This document shows, one piece after another, positions 33,993 to 47,229 of a stretch of DNA of 64,000 bases; positions within the stretch are counted from its first letter, which is position 1; each line of letters opens with the position of its first letter. Position numbers and translations under genes: made by a program. The notes under the pieces are model-generated. The model was not told the origin of the DNA and did no database searches. It saw nothing but the letters and a program-made list of their open reading frames with translations. Source of the DNA: Apiospora phragmitis (Eukaryota > Ascomycota > Sordariomycetes > Amphisphaeriales > Apiosporaceae); the NCBI GenBank assembly GCA_038363925.1, contig JAQQWL010000005.1, forward strand, positions 1,550,001-1,614,000. Reading direction: 5' to 3'.

Positions 33993-36529
33993 ATAATTAT
34001 ACGCCCCCAATCTCCGTATTTATTTGGATAAATTTGCCCTGTAACCCGCCTCACCTCATAGATTTGCTCCTAGTTGCCCGTTTCATGCTAAGGGCACAAC
34101 TACTTGAATAGTGAAACTTGTGCACGTGGTGATCCCGTGTCGACCGCACGTCGGCATCCATATACCGAAGAGTTAGCTAGCTGCGGGTTGGACGAAGGTC
34201 TTGTCCTACTACGAATGGCGTGGATAGTAGTGGCGTTCCAGGTGAACAGCCTCACTGTACCTGCTCTACTTTGCACGTGCTAGGTTGTGGACACAGACAG
34301 GCTTACTGTAAGTAGGAAGAGTCATGAATACCTGCAATCAGTTGATTCATTACTCATCAGCGAGCTGCTACGATGCTGCCTGTTGGCAGAGAGGCAGGAA
34401 TATGAGAGGTTTGAACGCGTTCTTTTGCACTATAGAGACAAGGGAACCACTCCTCGAGTATAGATTCATTGGATTATTGACGTTGTGTTTTCTATGCCGA
34501 AACAACATGATAAACTTGTATTTTAGCTATGATATAGACATTGCTAGTGATAACGCTCTCATAAAGGGAGGCTTTGAGATATACGAATAAAGTGAATATA
34601 CTATTAGTCAGCAGGGTTATCTAGTCTAAAAATAGTAACCGGTAGTATTGAGCGCATAGGTAACTGTTCCTATAGAGAAGATTTTAGCATTGCCAAGTAT
34701 ATGGCTTGTTGAATCCTTGTCTTATGTATTGCCGGGTCTCGAACATTAAGCTTTGAACCCTAAGGATCCTCACAGCAATAACTTTAAAATGATCTCCTGG
34801 GGGTACCACGACAAGCTTGAAGGCCACGACAGTCTGTAGTCATGCGGCGAACCGGAACACGGTTGTCTAGGTGGCCTCGCTACCTACCTGCGATCTGATG
34901 ATCACCTAGGTGAACATCATCCACCCGACACAGTTAATTAGACGAATCCAGAGTGGCATCTCGTCACCTCACAACTGGTTTCAGTCTCGTGACGAGACAA
35001 CACACCTGTATATCACCCGACAACCACACGTGATGCGATCTTGACACCTCAGCTAGTGACATCCACTCATCTAAGCTTATTCTCTAAATAGGGACCCAAC
35101 CCAGGAGGGTCAAACACTGGCGTTCGAGACATATTCATAAGACTCTCCGTCGCTGGCAACTGCCATGTGCTCCATAGTCTAGAACCCTCATTTGGGTAAA
35201 CCGGAACATTGATCTGTAGGTAGGCGGGTTAGCTGGTGGGCATTGGATAAGAAACCCTCCTCGTCAGCTGGTGTTCAACACCAGTACACAGATCAACAAC
35301 ACCGCAGGGAAGATCCAATACCATGGGTGATTATAGCTCCACCGAGAAACCTGCATGGCATTGATCGACAGCGTTGGGATGGAATTGCTAAGGGCTTATG
35401 CCCGAAATTACGACCACTCCATTACTATAGATGACTTATACGCGGGATCCTGGTTGGGCACAGCCGGCGTCAAACGGAGATCAAAGTCCTGAGACATGGA
35501 GGGGTAGTACTAGACACGAAAACGTGATATCAATACCGGGCCAACAAGATATTGTTGTGATTCGCTATTTACTTTCTACATTAAATTGCGTCTCGCGCTT
35601 AAGCAACTTCATTGCAATTCAAATGCGGCAATAAGGTGTAAGTAAAGTTGGCAGTTGGCCGACCCCTCCAATCACCGGCGGCTTTCATGCTCTTACTCAC
35701 AAGGGGACTACTAGACTAACGCACGGAATGCCAGCCGACAATCATATGTACTGAGGGGCGATTAGATCGAGACACGAGCTGTCCTGTGGCCTTTCACTCA
35801 CAAGCTGGATGATGATCAAGCAACAGATCGTGTTGCGTGTGGGTGTGGCTTAGGCCACGCAAATTGTAGAAGATTACGAGGATTGCAACGTGTTAGCCGC
35901 CATCCCGGGCTCCCCAGAAAACAGGTTTGCAGGGGTCTTTCAAGTTATGGGAGATGGGAAATCATACTTCGCAAGTCATGAAAATCATGCGCCTCATGCA
36001 ATTTGCACAATGATGCCGTCGGGGAAGCATCGGTTTGCCGGGCATAATAGCTCGAAAGAGTCATAGTATTGAAGTTTGATCGTCATCTAAAAGACCGAGG
36101 CAGGCTGCTGAAAACGCCCGCCACGATGCTCCGACACACGCCGGTTGCCCATAGATACGGAGTATCAGATCGCCACCCCGCGCCCTAGGCCCTTGCGGCG
36201 TGAGATGGTCGCTCAATGCGCATTGTTCGCCATCATATGATAATGCTGATGCTGCTGCTGTCAACTGTCAGTCTGTTTCTGACGTGACTTGGACGGTGTG
36301 GCTGTAAAAACGAGTTGACGAGAGAGGCAAGAGGCTGCGAGAGACACATGTTGCAGATCCGGTGAAATCGTCACTCATCATCACATCACCCGAGCTGAAA
36401 GTGAGTTCAGTGGACATTGGGCCAAAGTGCCTGAGCGCACCGTCATTGAAGTCTGAACCACTTCCTTGCCCAAGATCTCGGAACGGTATCTCGTCAATCA
36501 GGTGCAGATGAAATTAAAGATGGTACAGG

Positions 36530-36549
36530 GCATGCGGCATGCGGCATGC
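36530..36549. repeat. Tandem repeat of GCATGCG, nearly three copies
   Basis: A 7-bp unit repeated head to tail (two full copies and six bases). Contains palindromic GCATGC words. No function apparent. Confidence 0.85.
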
Positions 36550-39244
36550 TTACTACCGTGCCCCAAAGGAGCCCGGGCCGCGAGGCGGGCAGCACTGCGA
36601 CAAAAAAGCAAGTCGATTAGTCGGACGAGCCGATATCTGCAAAGCGATTATCTTAAGAGGGTCTCTGGCAGGCTCTGCCCTGCTAATTCCTGGCCCAGCT
36701 TGCCGAAAAGCGACAAGAAACAGATCTTGCTGCGGCTGAGCGCCTCGGGGGGTTGCATGGCGAGGCCCAAGCTTTTATTCATGTAATTACCAGGTCGTAG
36801 TGGTTATGTAGTGCAGCCACCAGGGAAGCAACCCCTGAACGCATAATTTTGTTAAGTGTCCGACATTAGTGGCAATTATACCACTTTGATTAACTTATTC
36901 GTGTTGCTTACATTTGTTGACAAAGTCGATTCCGAGGCCGATGACATCCTTTGTTTTGATTGTGTTGCGTTGCCAAAATAGATGTGTGAGGTGTTTTTGC
37001 GTCCTTTGCCCCTCGCTTTCGCTTCGTGCTGACTGACTGGCTGCATGTCGAAGTCGCAAACCCTCTTGTCTTTCGTAAGCTAGTTGGACTTGGGATGACT
37101 TCCTATGGTCCCTGAAGGCGGCAACTGCCTTGATCATGACGGGTTCTCGACTGTGGCCTTACTAACAAGTAGTGACAGCTACTACTACTAGTAGCCCTGC
37201 TTAGCTGCGTGCACCTAGAATAGAACGAGTGGGTTTTACAGCTATGGCATGTAGTGCAATCTATGTACATGCTGTATTGATTCCAGTGTATTTTATGTAC
37301 GTAGTTTATGTTGTATATTAGGGACCCATAATACGAGGTTTAAGAGACGTTGTTTCTTATGCTTGTTTGACTAGCCATATCCTAAGGATCTCCTGTAATC
37401 ATCGTGCCCGGTAGTAGTTGGATATCTTTCATTGCCCAGTCCCCCGCCAGATTGCAGAGCGGTTGAAGATTCAGCGCGAGTCAGCCAAGCGACGCTTTCG
37501 CGCGCGAGCGGGGACCATGACGCGGATCAGTCCCAATGCAGCTTTGTTCTGTTCTGGGGATTGGTGCCACGGTGCGAAGATAGCAGATTCTATCGTGGGC
37601 TCTGTCTGGGCGAACTTGGGGGGAAGGGCCCGCTTGGCTCGACTTTCTCAACGGGTCCGCTTCCCGAGCTCTCTAGGGGGGGCCTGGAAAGTCGAGCGAG
37701 GAGAGGTGCTGGTGCCCTTTGCGCTACAGAGCTGATTGGCTCCCGGGAGTTTAGCGGTGTATGACTCTCTGTCGTGTGCGCTTATGTATGCAGACTTATG
37801 CAAAGGAGAGATGAATCAACAACGCGCCGCGTTTCCACCTCTTCTTGCAATGTTTCGCAAGTTGGCATGTACCACGTGTTAGAGGCTGAAGCCGTATCAT
37901 CAAATCAAGTCTCTACTCCCCCCCTTAAAAAGGGTCCAGGGTTTCTATAAGCCATTCACGCTGCCTCATGGCGAGTGCGAGCAGCCCATGATGACTGTAG
38001 TTCCTGCAATGGCGTTCCAGCCAGCGCCCGACCCCAACGGAGGGGTTTGACGTGCATCTTTCACGATCATGGCAGCAATGCACGATGGCGTAGGTAGTAA
38101 TAGGACAGATACAATGGGTTCGAGACTCCGTGACTGGTTGGCTCTCGGCATGTGAAATAGGTAACACGTAGGTAACAATAGGTAAACTTTCCGCTGGCTG
38201 TCTATTATTGCAAGCCCAGGCAGCTGAGTTCAGGGCCAAGGCGGGAACTCTCGTGGTTGCACGGCGCATACGACTTAGTAGTCGTAACCCCAAGACAATA
38301 AAGGCTGTTGAGATGAGATAGGCACGAATATAGTGGCCTGATACGACACAAGCTGATGATGGGCACCGATGGCACATGCATAGGAACATGATCGCCTCAT
38401 GCTGGGTATTACGCATACCACTTGTACGTACAATACTTGCCAACCTACACCGAGCTGAGTCAGTCGACGGACCACTACCCGGTGATCAGATAACAGACAG
38501 ACGGAGACAGCCTCTATTCAGTTGAGGCTTCCACAATCCAGAACGGGAAACCGAACCCCCATTCCGCGGAGCCAGCATCCGAGTCAATACTACTATCTAA
38601 CCTACTGCCTAGCGGTAACAGTCACCGACGGGATGCGCAAGTAACAAATGTAAATAATGGGCAATGGGATTTCCAGGGGCCAGGCTGGACGACGATCAAG
38701 TGGCGGGGAGGATATTGATGTGTGTCCTGTGTGTCCAGACTATTGCCATTCCATTCCACTTGGGTCGATCCGGAGGGGGAGGGGGATTGACGCATCACTC
38801 TCAGGGAATGGACGAATATTCCGAAAGTGAGAACTGAGAATGATAAGTCAAGAGGACCTTGTCGAACAACACCAGACTTGTTTATTATTATCATCCAGGT
38901 CTTGTCTCTCTCTTGCCATTCCCAGCCTCTGCCATTCGGATTTTTATTAATAATGCATGGCTATGTGCCCATAACGGTGAGGGTGTTTTGCGAGCGTTTC
39001 CCACCTCCGCCGGCTCTGGATAGGCCACCGCATGGCCATATCGTACTCGGAATCGGCCCAAGGGGTTGGTATTGTTGCAAATACGGCAAGAACGGGTGGG
39101 ATAATTGGGATTAATCTGGGCAATCACGGGATGTCAATCTCTCAATTTCTGGTCACCTATGCAAGGACCCATAATTCGTACCAAGAACGCTCGAGGCTCC
39201 ACTGAACCTTCCCTGCTGCTCCTACTGGGACCTAGCCTCCTTAA

Positions 39245-39250
39245 ACGCGT
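39245..39250. promoter_or_regulatory. MCB element (ACGCGT) upstream of the Wee1 gene
   Basis: A perfect MluI cell-cycle box, followed a few bases on by ACGCGC. It lies about 1.2 kb before the Wee1 start, just ahead of what looks like a long pyrimidine-rich leader. MBF/SBF factors use such sites for G1/S transcription. A single copy so far out is only suggestive. Confidence 0.3.
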
Positions 39251-40457
39251 CGCACGCGCTTTCCCATCAACGTTTGTTTACTTTAAGTGTCAGAGTCGGG
39301 CAGGGATTGGCTGAGGTTGGGTCGACGCCGTTTCCACACTTGGCCTGCTCGCCAGTCACCACAAGTCCAGGATGGCCGGTCCTGTACTGTCCACAGTGCA
39401 CACCCTGTAAAACCCACACAACAAACCCACCATCTACCCCCCCTACCCCCCTACTGCCTGTGACTGATTGCTTAAACCTGGACGGGACTGGGCCATTTTG
39501 GGGGGTGTCCCTCTAGCCCGCCTTTCACAATCAATCGCGACTTCCCGTACGTTCTTTGTCTAGTGACTCTAGTCCAGAAGCCAAAAAAGGGAAAAGGCCA
39601 AAGACGAGGGTACGCCCGTTCGCCCCGTTCGTGTACAATTCGTCTGTCCACGCCCACCACACCAACACACCCATCTCATATCCTAATCCCAATCCCAATC
39701 AATCACCCATCATCCCTCCTCTCACCCTTGGGCCTAGTCCTGTGCCGTGTGTGTGTGTATGCTGCCCAATCTGGTCGCCTTTCTTTCGGATTCCCTCCTC
39801 GGCCAAAACCTGATATTTTTCTTTGCCACATAAACACAACAAAAACACCACCTACGTAGCGTTGGTTGCTTGTTGACTACCCTTACGACGGGAATCGACG
39901 TTGCTCGCTGACGATCATACGGAACTAGGGGTTCTGGGGACATAGAGAAGAGTGCCTTTCCCGGCTACGCTCGACTCGACTTTCGGTTTCGCGACATCTG
40001 AGACACATAATCCTGTCCAAACTTGATGATGTCGTTGTGGTAGATTACCCCTTCCCACCACAAACAACCAATACCACCCCTCCCATATCCTCATCTTATC
40101 TTGCTACCCTCGGACGGCCCCGTTCGATTCCATCTCTCATACAACTCTCTTTTCTTGACGCGACGGTCCGCAAAGTGGACGCATTCCATATCAACTTGCT
40201 ACTCCAGCCCGCATTCCTTCCAAGTGTTTGTTACACGACGTACGTAACCGCCAACAATCAACAATTCGACAATACGCTTCGCAGTCTAGGTATTTCGCAA
40301 CGCACACCCTTTTTGATGGTCAGCAACGCATGATCGTTGGAGGTTGTCGCCGAGTCTTGACGGAACTCTTGTCCTGTCCGCTCTCATTGTGTGCTCCTGC
40401 CGACAATAAAACGCTTTAATCCTCAACCACGCGACTTTGCGCAATCCGTCTAACACC

Positions 40458-43400
40458 ATGTCTTTTGGAAACAGTGGTGGAGGCACTCTGACGCTGCCCA
40501 GTCCGACACATCACAATCACATTGATGTGCAGTCAGCTGTGCGCACTCTACGACGCTCGATTTCGCGTTCGCCATCCAAATTCAACCTTTCGCGCAGTGC
40601 TTCACAAGGCTCTGACCTTTCCGCCACCTCTTCCGCCTCGCAGCAATCGCCCACACCCGCGTCACCTTCGCTGCGTCGCATGGCCTCGCAGCAGTTCTTC
40701 AGCAGCCCAAACAACGCGCAAGCTCCTACAACAAACTCGATCCTTGCGCAATCGCATACACCTCTTGCGACACCTTTCCGACCCAACACGAAATTATTCC
40801 TCCGATCTGGAAAATCTTCATCTAAAATCGTCAGCCCATCCGGATTCGGTTCGGCTTCCAAGTCTGTATCGAGGCGCGCATCGCCTAAAAGTCCATCAAA
40901 ACGTGTTTTGAACGCCGCACCCTCAACTGCCGGCAATTCAACACCCTCGTCATCCCTCGAAGTAGACACGTCCGGCCAGGAGAATCTTGGCCTCTTCCGC
41001 ACGCGCAGCCCGGCACCCCGAAGAAGCTTTGAGAAGTCTAAGAACCGTCACAGCATGCACCTCGACGTGTCCGGCGCATCGCAAGCAATGACTCGATTTT
41101 CTGAAGGCCAACTTACGCCGACCGCGACAGCCAGCCCGCTGAAGCGCAGCGACGCGACTGTGGATCTCGATCAAACCACCTTCGGCAGCCCGAAGGCCAA
41201 GCGTAGGAGCTATGGCCCTTCGAGCTTCGGAAGCGACTTCAATGTCTTTGAACAGGGTCCTAAGTCACCGAACTTCGACATCCATGACGAGTCGACACGG
41301 GAGTATGATTGGAGTGGTGGCTCAGTTGGCGACAACTACTCTACCGAGTCACGCACGTCCCCTGCTGCACCGGTTGTAGTACCAAGACGTGCCGGCTCTT
41401 TGCGCAGGTCAACGTTGCAACAGCGCGAGCGAACATCATGGGGGAAGCGCCAGGCTGCTATGAAGTTGGCTGAACTTCAGAACAATGGCACGAGTACTCC
41501 CGTCAAGGGCCGACCGCGACTCTCTCTGGATCACTACATGCCTCCTCCTCAACGCGATAGCCCCTTTGGCACTCCCACGCCTCTTCTCAATCCGTCTGTC
41601 CACAATGTCATCCAGCAACAGCCGCAGACGCAACAGGCTCATCCTCTTTCGCGTACCATGACGGCATCGTCGTCAAACTCTAGCATCCCGGATGAGTCGC
41701 CCACGCATTTCCCTCAGATTAGCGAGAAACCGAGGGCTCCTATGAATTGGTCGAAGAGCTTGCCCATCGGCGCAGTCCGCCCCACTGCTGACGACGAGTT
41801 CGATAATGTGGGAAGCGTATCAACCCCGGATTACAAAGATGCTAAGCCGTTTTTCGGGGCTTTTGCCTCCACCGGCCTGGTCTCCAAAATGACTCGCAAC
41901 CCAGAGCTTGAGCCTACTGGCCGTGGCGGAGCCGCCGTGCCTGACACGCCTTGCAAGAAGCAATACAACGGCTTTGCCACGTACCCGCAGCCGGTGCCTG
42001 GTAGCGCCATGAAGGGTCGCGGCAAACACATCCGACACACATTTGGTGCTCCCTCCACCCCCTTCAACCCCATGGGCAGTCAAAGTGAAGGCCAGAACAC
42101 ATTCGGCCAGCCGGCCAGCCGACCAGGCCTTTTCAGTGGCTTCGGCTCAAGGCATACTCGAAAGGGCAGTCTGCTAAGCCTTTACAGCGATGATGGACGA
42201 GCTAGCCCCGTCGACACTTCTGGGGATAGCTTCATGACTACTGATCTGGACCTCCCCCCTACTCCGACCAAACATCAGCTTCTCGATGAAGAGGCCCAAA
42301 GCACTACCCCGAACGACAGCCCAACCGCCAACCGCCATGCTACTGTCCCGACTTCTGCGTTTGGTATCGGCAAATGGCAGCATCAAGATACATTTGCAAC
42401 TTGTGAGTACACCCCATCCAAGGGGTCCTGCAACAGCATTGTGGGTGTTCATGAAGTCTCAGCCGATGAAGCTTCAGAATCACCTCCAAGCGCCGTTCCA
42501 GCGACTTCTGCTCCTATCTCCTATTCTTTGCCGTCGTTTAGTCGAACTCGAGCCAAGCGTGGATCTCTTTCCACGCCTTCGCCGCTCGACACAAAGACTA
42601 TGTCAATACCAAATAAAACTATAAAGAGAGTCGAGTTTGCTAAGATTTCACCCGTGGTTTCAGCGAGTCCCTTGGAACGAATAGAATTTGGCGAAAAGTC
42701 ATCGCCCAAGACACCCCTCGAAGCTGTGGCACCACCAGATGCTAGCCGCCTGTCTATCTCAAATCCCAACGACAGGCTCTTGTTTCCTTCTGTTGGTGGT
42801 AAGAAGTCATTGTTCCCGCCTGCCACTCCTACGACACGGCAGGAGGCATTTCCTCTGTTTGCCGAGCGGCGAGCTATCACCCTACGAATGGGCTGGGCCC
42901 GCAAGAGGCAGATGCTTCCCCTACTCGATCGTTTCGGAAAGGTTGAGTACATTGGCAAGGGCGAGTTCTCTCAGGTCTATAAAGTCGTGAAGTCCGCTCG
43001 GCCTGAAGGACTTGACCAAACTGGATCCTTTAGCACCCCAACACACACGCCCAAGTCACACTCTCTTAACGACGTATTTGCCGTGAAGAAACTCCGGCTT
43101 CCCTTCAAGGGTACTAGTGACCGGGCGCTTAGAATGCGCGAAGTTTCCGCTCTCGAGGCACTTCGTGGCGCCGAACATATTGTTCAGCTCATCGCCAGCT
43201 GGGAGGAGAAGAACAATCTTTACATCCAGACTGAGTACTGTGAAGAGGGCAGTCTCGATCTCTTCCTGGCGAAAGTTGGCCTCAAGGGTAGACTCGACGA
43301 TTTCCGCATCTGGAAGGTGATGCTGGAGCTGTGTCAGGTAAGAACCATCTCTTAGTTTCTAGCAAGCGTCTCGTACTGACATTTTTCGCAGGGTCTGCAA

Positions 43401-44162
43401 CACATTCACAATGCTGGCTTCGTTCACCTGGACTTGAAGCCGGCAAATATCCTCATTAATTTTGAGGGTACTCTCAAGATCGGTGACTTTGGCATGGCTG
43501 CGGCCTTGCCTATTGAGGAGGGTCCCGACTTCGAGGGAGACCGCGAGTATTTGGCCCTGGAGGTGCTCCGTGGAGAAATCGAGAAGCCCGCCGACGTATT
43601 CTCGCTTGGTCTCATTATGCTCGAGATCGCTGCCAATGTCAAGCTACCTGACAATGGCGCCACCTGGACCGCTCTGAGGAAAGACGACTTTAGCGAAGTT
43701 CCCGTCTTGACCCAGGACGCCAACTCGGTAGTGCGGGATGCTACGGGCATGCCAATTGACGAGACCGACCGTAGTGTCAGCTCGTCAGACGAAAGCAACT
43801 CCATGAAACCCATCCGCCGCAGCTACACTTTCCGCAACGCTGGCAAATATTCCGGCAACCTCTTCGGTGCTGCGAAGAAGTCGGAGCTTCTTGACCCCCC
43901 GGATTTCATGCAGGATGCGGACAACTCGAACTCCCTCGACAATGTTGTCAAGTGGCTTCTGACTTCGGACCCTGCCGCTCGGCCATCAGTCTCCCAACTC
44001 CTCGAGCTGCGCTCTCTGCATTGGGTCGCTGCTCGGCAGCGAGCTGGTGCTACCGTATATGAAGGCAATTGGGGTCCTTCAGATGAGTCTTTAGAACCTA
44101 GAATGCCTCTCACCCTCGAGACTTCACCTGATACCCCCGACACGGAGATGACAGACGTTTAA
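40458..44162 (+). CDS. wee1: Wee1-type mitotic inhibitor kinase
   Basis: Phosphorylates the CDK1 inhibitory tyrosine and delays mitosis; nuclear/cytoplasmic. Exons 40458-43337 and 43392-44162 with a 54-nt intron encode 1216 aa, no breaks. The first 800 residues are a Ser/Pro-rich disordered regulatory region with many SP/TP sites. The kinase domain starts near residue 820: GKVEYIGKGEFSQVYKV (glycine loop), VFAVKKLRLPF (ATP Lys), EYCEEGSLDLFL (hinge), VHLDLKPANILI at about 970 (catalytic loop with the Wee1-type HLDLKP), KIGDFGMAA (DFG) and GDREYLALEVL. A kinase insert rich in Ser follows before DNVVKWLLTSDPAARPS. Wee1 identity rests on the catalytic loop, the GDREYLA activation segment and the long N-terminus. 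The start MSFGNSGGGTLTLPSP is the first in-frame Met after the leader. Confidence 0.93.
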
Positions 44163-45464
44163 GAGACACGAACAAACCAATCTAGCAGCTATTAGCGCAT
44201 GTTGCATCTTTGCTCGGCCTAATGTTGCTCGATCTTGTTAGGAACACTGGATATCACGTCGAATCTCATCGAATGGTGGAAATGGTTGCATTGGTTGCAA
44301 ATTTCACCCAGCTCAGCTGGATATACGCTTTGCTTTGGCGTGTGAGTGTCATTTGTCACAGTTCCCTGAAGAACATTGGCAGACACCCAGCTAGGATTTC
44401 TACAATTATCTCTCCGCATCAGCCGATTTGCTTCTGGCGACACGGATCACAACGAACACTACGATCCCTTGATGGCCTACTAAAGCACCCGGCTTGTCAT
44501 GATTGGTTCGGCATTTGGAATTATTCACCAGGTTATTGGGCACGTTGGGCGAGTAAACACCGAATAGCTTGTTTGCAGTTCGTGGCCACTAGTTAGAGCG
44601 GTGTGCAATACTCATCAGCATCTCTCGGCCACCGAAGACTGCACATCAGGGCTCATGAAGCTCTCAAACAATGTTACTTGTCCCGCCCGGTAACCACTAT
44701 CATCAGGCCCTCTATGGCCTTGATTATGTACGAGATATCGGTGACGGAGGTGGTTTACCTCTTGGAAACCTCTTGGAAGACGGCTTTGAGTCCGACGACG
44801 TGGCCCAAAGTCTTATGGAGAAGGAAGTAAAGAAACGGATACTTAAAGATTATTACTTCAGGTGGTCATCATTTCTTGACAGCAAGGAATTGAAAGACAT
44901 GTAGATATAGACAGGCACGGTTGCCTCGGCATAGTTGTACTCGACTAGGACGGAAACACAAAATTTTGGAAGGGAGGGGGTTTACGGATCGGATCATTAG
45001 GGATGACCATTTCCCAGCCGCCATCAGGAGTTACTCAGAGGAGGGACTCACACGGCTTACTTAGGCCTATTACTACGTCTTACGAACGTATGCATAAATG
45101 ACGACATGATATGATAAACCATCTTCTTCACCCTCTGGCTCTTCAAAGTGAATTCAACTGTGATGTGTCTGGTGAGGATCAGTAACGTGTTTTAGTAGAA
45201 GGTGCCTAGACAACTTGAGGTTTGTAAGCTTAGTCCGCTGCACTAATAACGGGCTTGTAAATGTAGGTTATTTAATTGACCGTGGGCCATATGACTTTGA
45301 TATAACGGCATAGCACAGTATTGGCCATATTGCGGAATAGCTGCATTAATACGTAAGAATCAGTTTGCATCAACACGATCAGATATTGAAACACTTGGAT
45401 TTTACAGCTAACGCGTTGTACAACAAGGCATTACCAGCATCTATACACCACAATGCTGAGTACT
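44163..45464. other. Convergent intergenic region
   Basis: 1.3 kb between the 3' ends of Wee1 and the protoglobin gene. A 77-codon open stretch at 44671-44904 (starting MLLVPPGNHYHQ) has protein-like composition but no recognisable family and no other support. Otherwise AT-rich, nothing seen. Confidence 0.45.
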
Positions 45465-46533
45465 CTATTGCGACTTGTTGAACTTGATGTCAGGGACCCC
45501 CGACGACCCGTTACCGGAAATATTCATGCCCTCAACGCCCTGAGCCATGGCACTGAACGGACAGCCGCCCCCTCCTTCATACGACGAGGACCGCGGTATT
45601 CTCGACGACGGCGAAGACGGCTCATTTGTTTCGTCGATATCGTCCAGAATCTTCTTGCCGTGCAAATAGCCCTCCTGCTCGATGACGGTATCGGAATCAT
45701 CATCGTCCTCGTCCTCGTCATCGTCCTCTTCTCCCTCCCCGTCATCCTTGTTGTGCTGCTGCTGCTTCTTCCTGCCGTGCGCCGTGAACTCCTCGCCGTC
45801 GCGGACGTGCCACTTGGCGATGAGGTCGTTCTGGATCCAGATGACCTTGCCGATGGCGCGGACAAAGGCCGTCTTGCGCGGCAGGCTGAGCTTGGGGTGG
45901 GACATGATGGCGTCGGTGAGGATGTCCTGGATGAAGCCGAGGCAGGCGCCCATGTGGACGTACTCGATGTGCAGCGGGTGCCTGCGGCCGAGGCCGACGT
46001 GCATCATGCCGACCTTGTCGAGGTACTCCCACAGCTCGGGCGCGCTCGGGTCCGAGCACAGCTTGTAGAGGTAGGCGTGCAGGAAGAGCTTGCGGTGCTG
46101 GATCTGGGGCGAGGACTCGTTGAGGAACTGCTCTTCCTGCTGTTGCGGTTGTTGGGAGTTGTTGCCGGCGCCGGGGGCCATGGGGGTGAGCGGCGTGGAG
46201 GCGGGGACGTTGCTCGCGCTGGTGGTGTTGTGTGTTGAGAGGGCGCGCGCCGTCAGGTCGTAGGCCAGGAGTTTCTGGTAGACGATGTTGACGACGGCGG
46301 GGATGAGCTGCTTGAAGTACTTGGCGCACGACTGCAGGGCAGCTATATCTTCTGTAGTTTTGTTTAGTGTATGTTAGCCAGTGTCCCCATTATGTCTCTA
46401 TGTACATCTCGAGAGACAGTGAATGCTGGTACGCACGGCTGTTGAAGTCGAGGAAGCTGTGTAAGTACTTGACCCGGGCATGAATGTCCGTGTACAGCTC
46501 TTCACGGCTGACATGGATCTTTTGAGGAGCCAT
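45465..46533 (-). CDS. Protoglobin / globin-sensor domain protein
   Basis: Exons 46437-46533 and 45465-46351 give 327 aa. Start MAPQKIHVSREELYTDIHAR, then YLHSFLDFNS spliced to QDIAALQSCAKYFKQLIPAV. The globin-like helices match the protoglobin/globin-sensor family (PF11563): HRKLFLHAYLYKLCSD, ELWEYLDKVGMMHVGLGRRH, PLHIEYVHMGACLGFIQDIL and RKTAFVRAIGKVIWIQNDL. A conserved His in the LHIEYVHMG segment is a candidate haem ligand. The C-terminal 100 residues are disordered, with an Asp/Glu-rich block and EGYLHGKKILDDIDE. In archaea and bacteria such domains bind haem and sense O2 or NO; fungal members are widespread but uncharacterised. It has no catalytic partner domain here. The gene is intact, in tandem with GCP3. 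Confidence 0.85.
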
Positions 46534-47229
46534 GGTGAAAGATTGTGGTCTTGTTCTCAATTTGTGTAAAGGTATAACCGATATAGGAACGAATGAGGAT
46601 TTCTCTTTAGGGATTGATATATCAAATTGACACAGCTCCGGTGTGAGAATATAAATATAGATTATATCATACACAGTCGGCGGCTGGATATATGTAGGTA
46701 CTGTATGTAGGCTGCTGCTGCTGTAAAGGACCCCGGGAATCCAAAACACTTACTTACATAGACATTTTGAGGGGGAGGAGCAGAGCATGCAACGCTGCTT
46801 AAATGACATATCTGGGCGTGGGGTTGGAAGGTGGTATCCATCTGGCATCTTGTTTCTAGCTCTCAGTTCGGAAGGGCTCACAGGGCTCACAGGGCTCACA
46901 GGGCTAGAATCTCGGAAATCTGATGTTCAGCTGGCAAGAACGTGAGATGGTGGTACGATGTACGGGTGTGGCCGGCGCCTTCGGTGGGGCCGCAACCCAC
47001 GCCAGTGAGGCCCGGTCGCTTCCGGCAAACAAGGCGAACGACAGACGACAGATCCAGAGGGTTGGAAACCATGGCATCCCGATTTGAGCACGAAAACCGA
47101 GAGAATAATCGAAAATAGGTCGGAGGCCATTGGTTGCACATCGAACGGTTTTTGGGGGAATCTTTCTCTTTACAAGTCGTATCATCCATGCAAAGTCCAT
47201 GCTCGGTACAGTATGTAAGTAATGCCAGG
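46534..47229. other. Intergenic, protoglobin upstream region
   Basis: About 700 bp between two minus-strand genes; holds the protoglobin promoter and a short tandem repeat at 46873-46905. No coding signal. Confidence 0.5.
46873..46905. repeat. Tandem repeat of AGGGCTCAC, 3.7 copies
   Basis: A perfect 9-bp unit repeated head to tail in the spacer between the protoglobin and GCP3 genes. Such minisatellites vary easily in copy number. Confidence 0.9.

Larger units (their letters stand above)
31651..40457. other. Gene-poor region of 8.8 kb
   Basis: No convincing gene, exon series or transposase was found. Longer open stretches lack protein-like composition or splice support. It contains small tandem repeats (33647, 36530), a 16-bp palindrome (33977) and AT-rich parts around 33950-34700. 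The last 1.3 kb before the Wee1 start is pyrimidine-rich and is probably its promoter and a long 5' leader. Decayed mobile elements may be present but cannot be named by eye. Confidence 0.5.

Noticed and set aside
34324..34590. 88-codon open stretch in the gene-poor region
   Set aside because: AT-rich, rich in Cys and Tyr, no homology by eye; probably chance.
34725..34745. B-box-like word (TGTTCGAGACC on the minus strand) suggesting a tRNA
   Set aside because: No acceptor-stem pairing, A box or cloverleaf can be formed around it.
37418..37735. About 105-codon open stretch in the gene-poor region
   Set aside because: Lacks an ATG at its start, and composition is not protein-like.
38112..38130. 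GGTTCGAGAC, tRNA T-loop-like
   Set aside because: No matching arms upstream; not a tRNA.
40517..41002. 161-codon frame on the minus strand inside the Wee1 gene
   Set aside because: Antisense shadow of the Ser-rich Wee1 N-terminus.
44671..44904. 77-codon ORF starting MLLVPPGNHYHQ
   Set aside because: Composition is reasonable, but there is no family match and it lies in a convergent spacer; kept only as a note.
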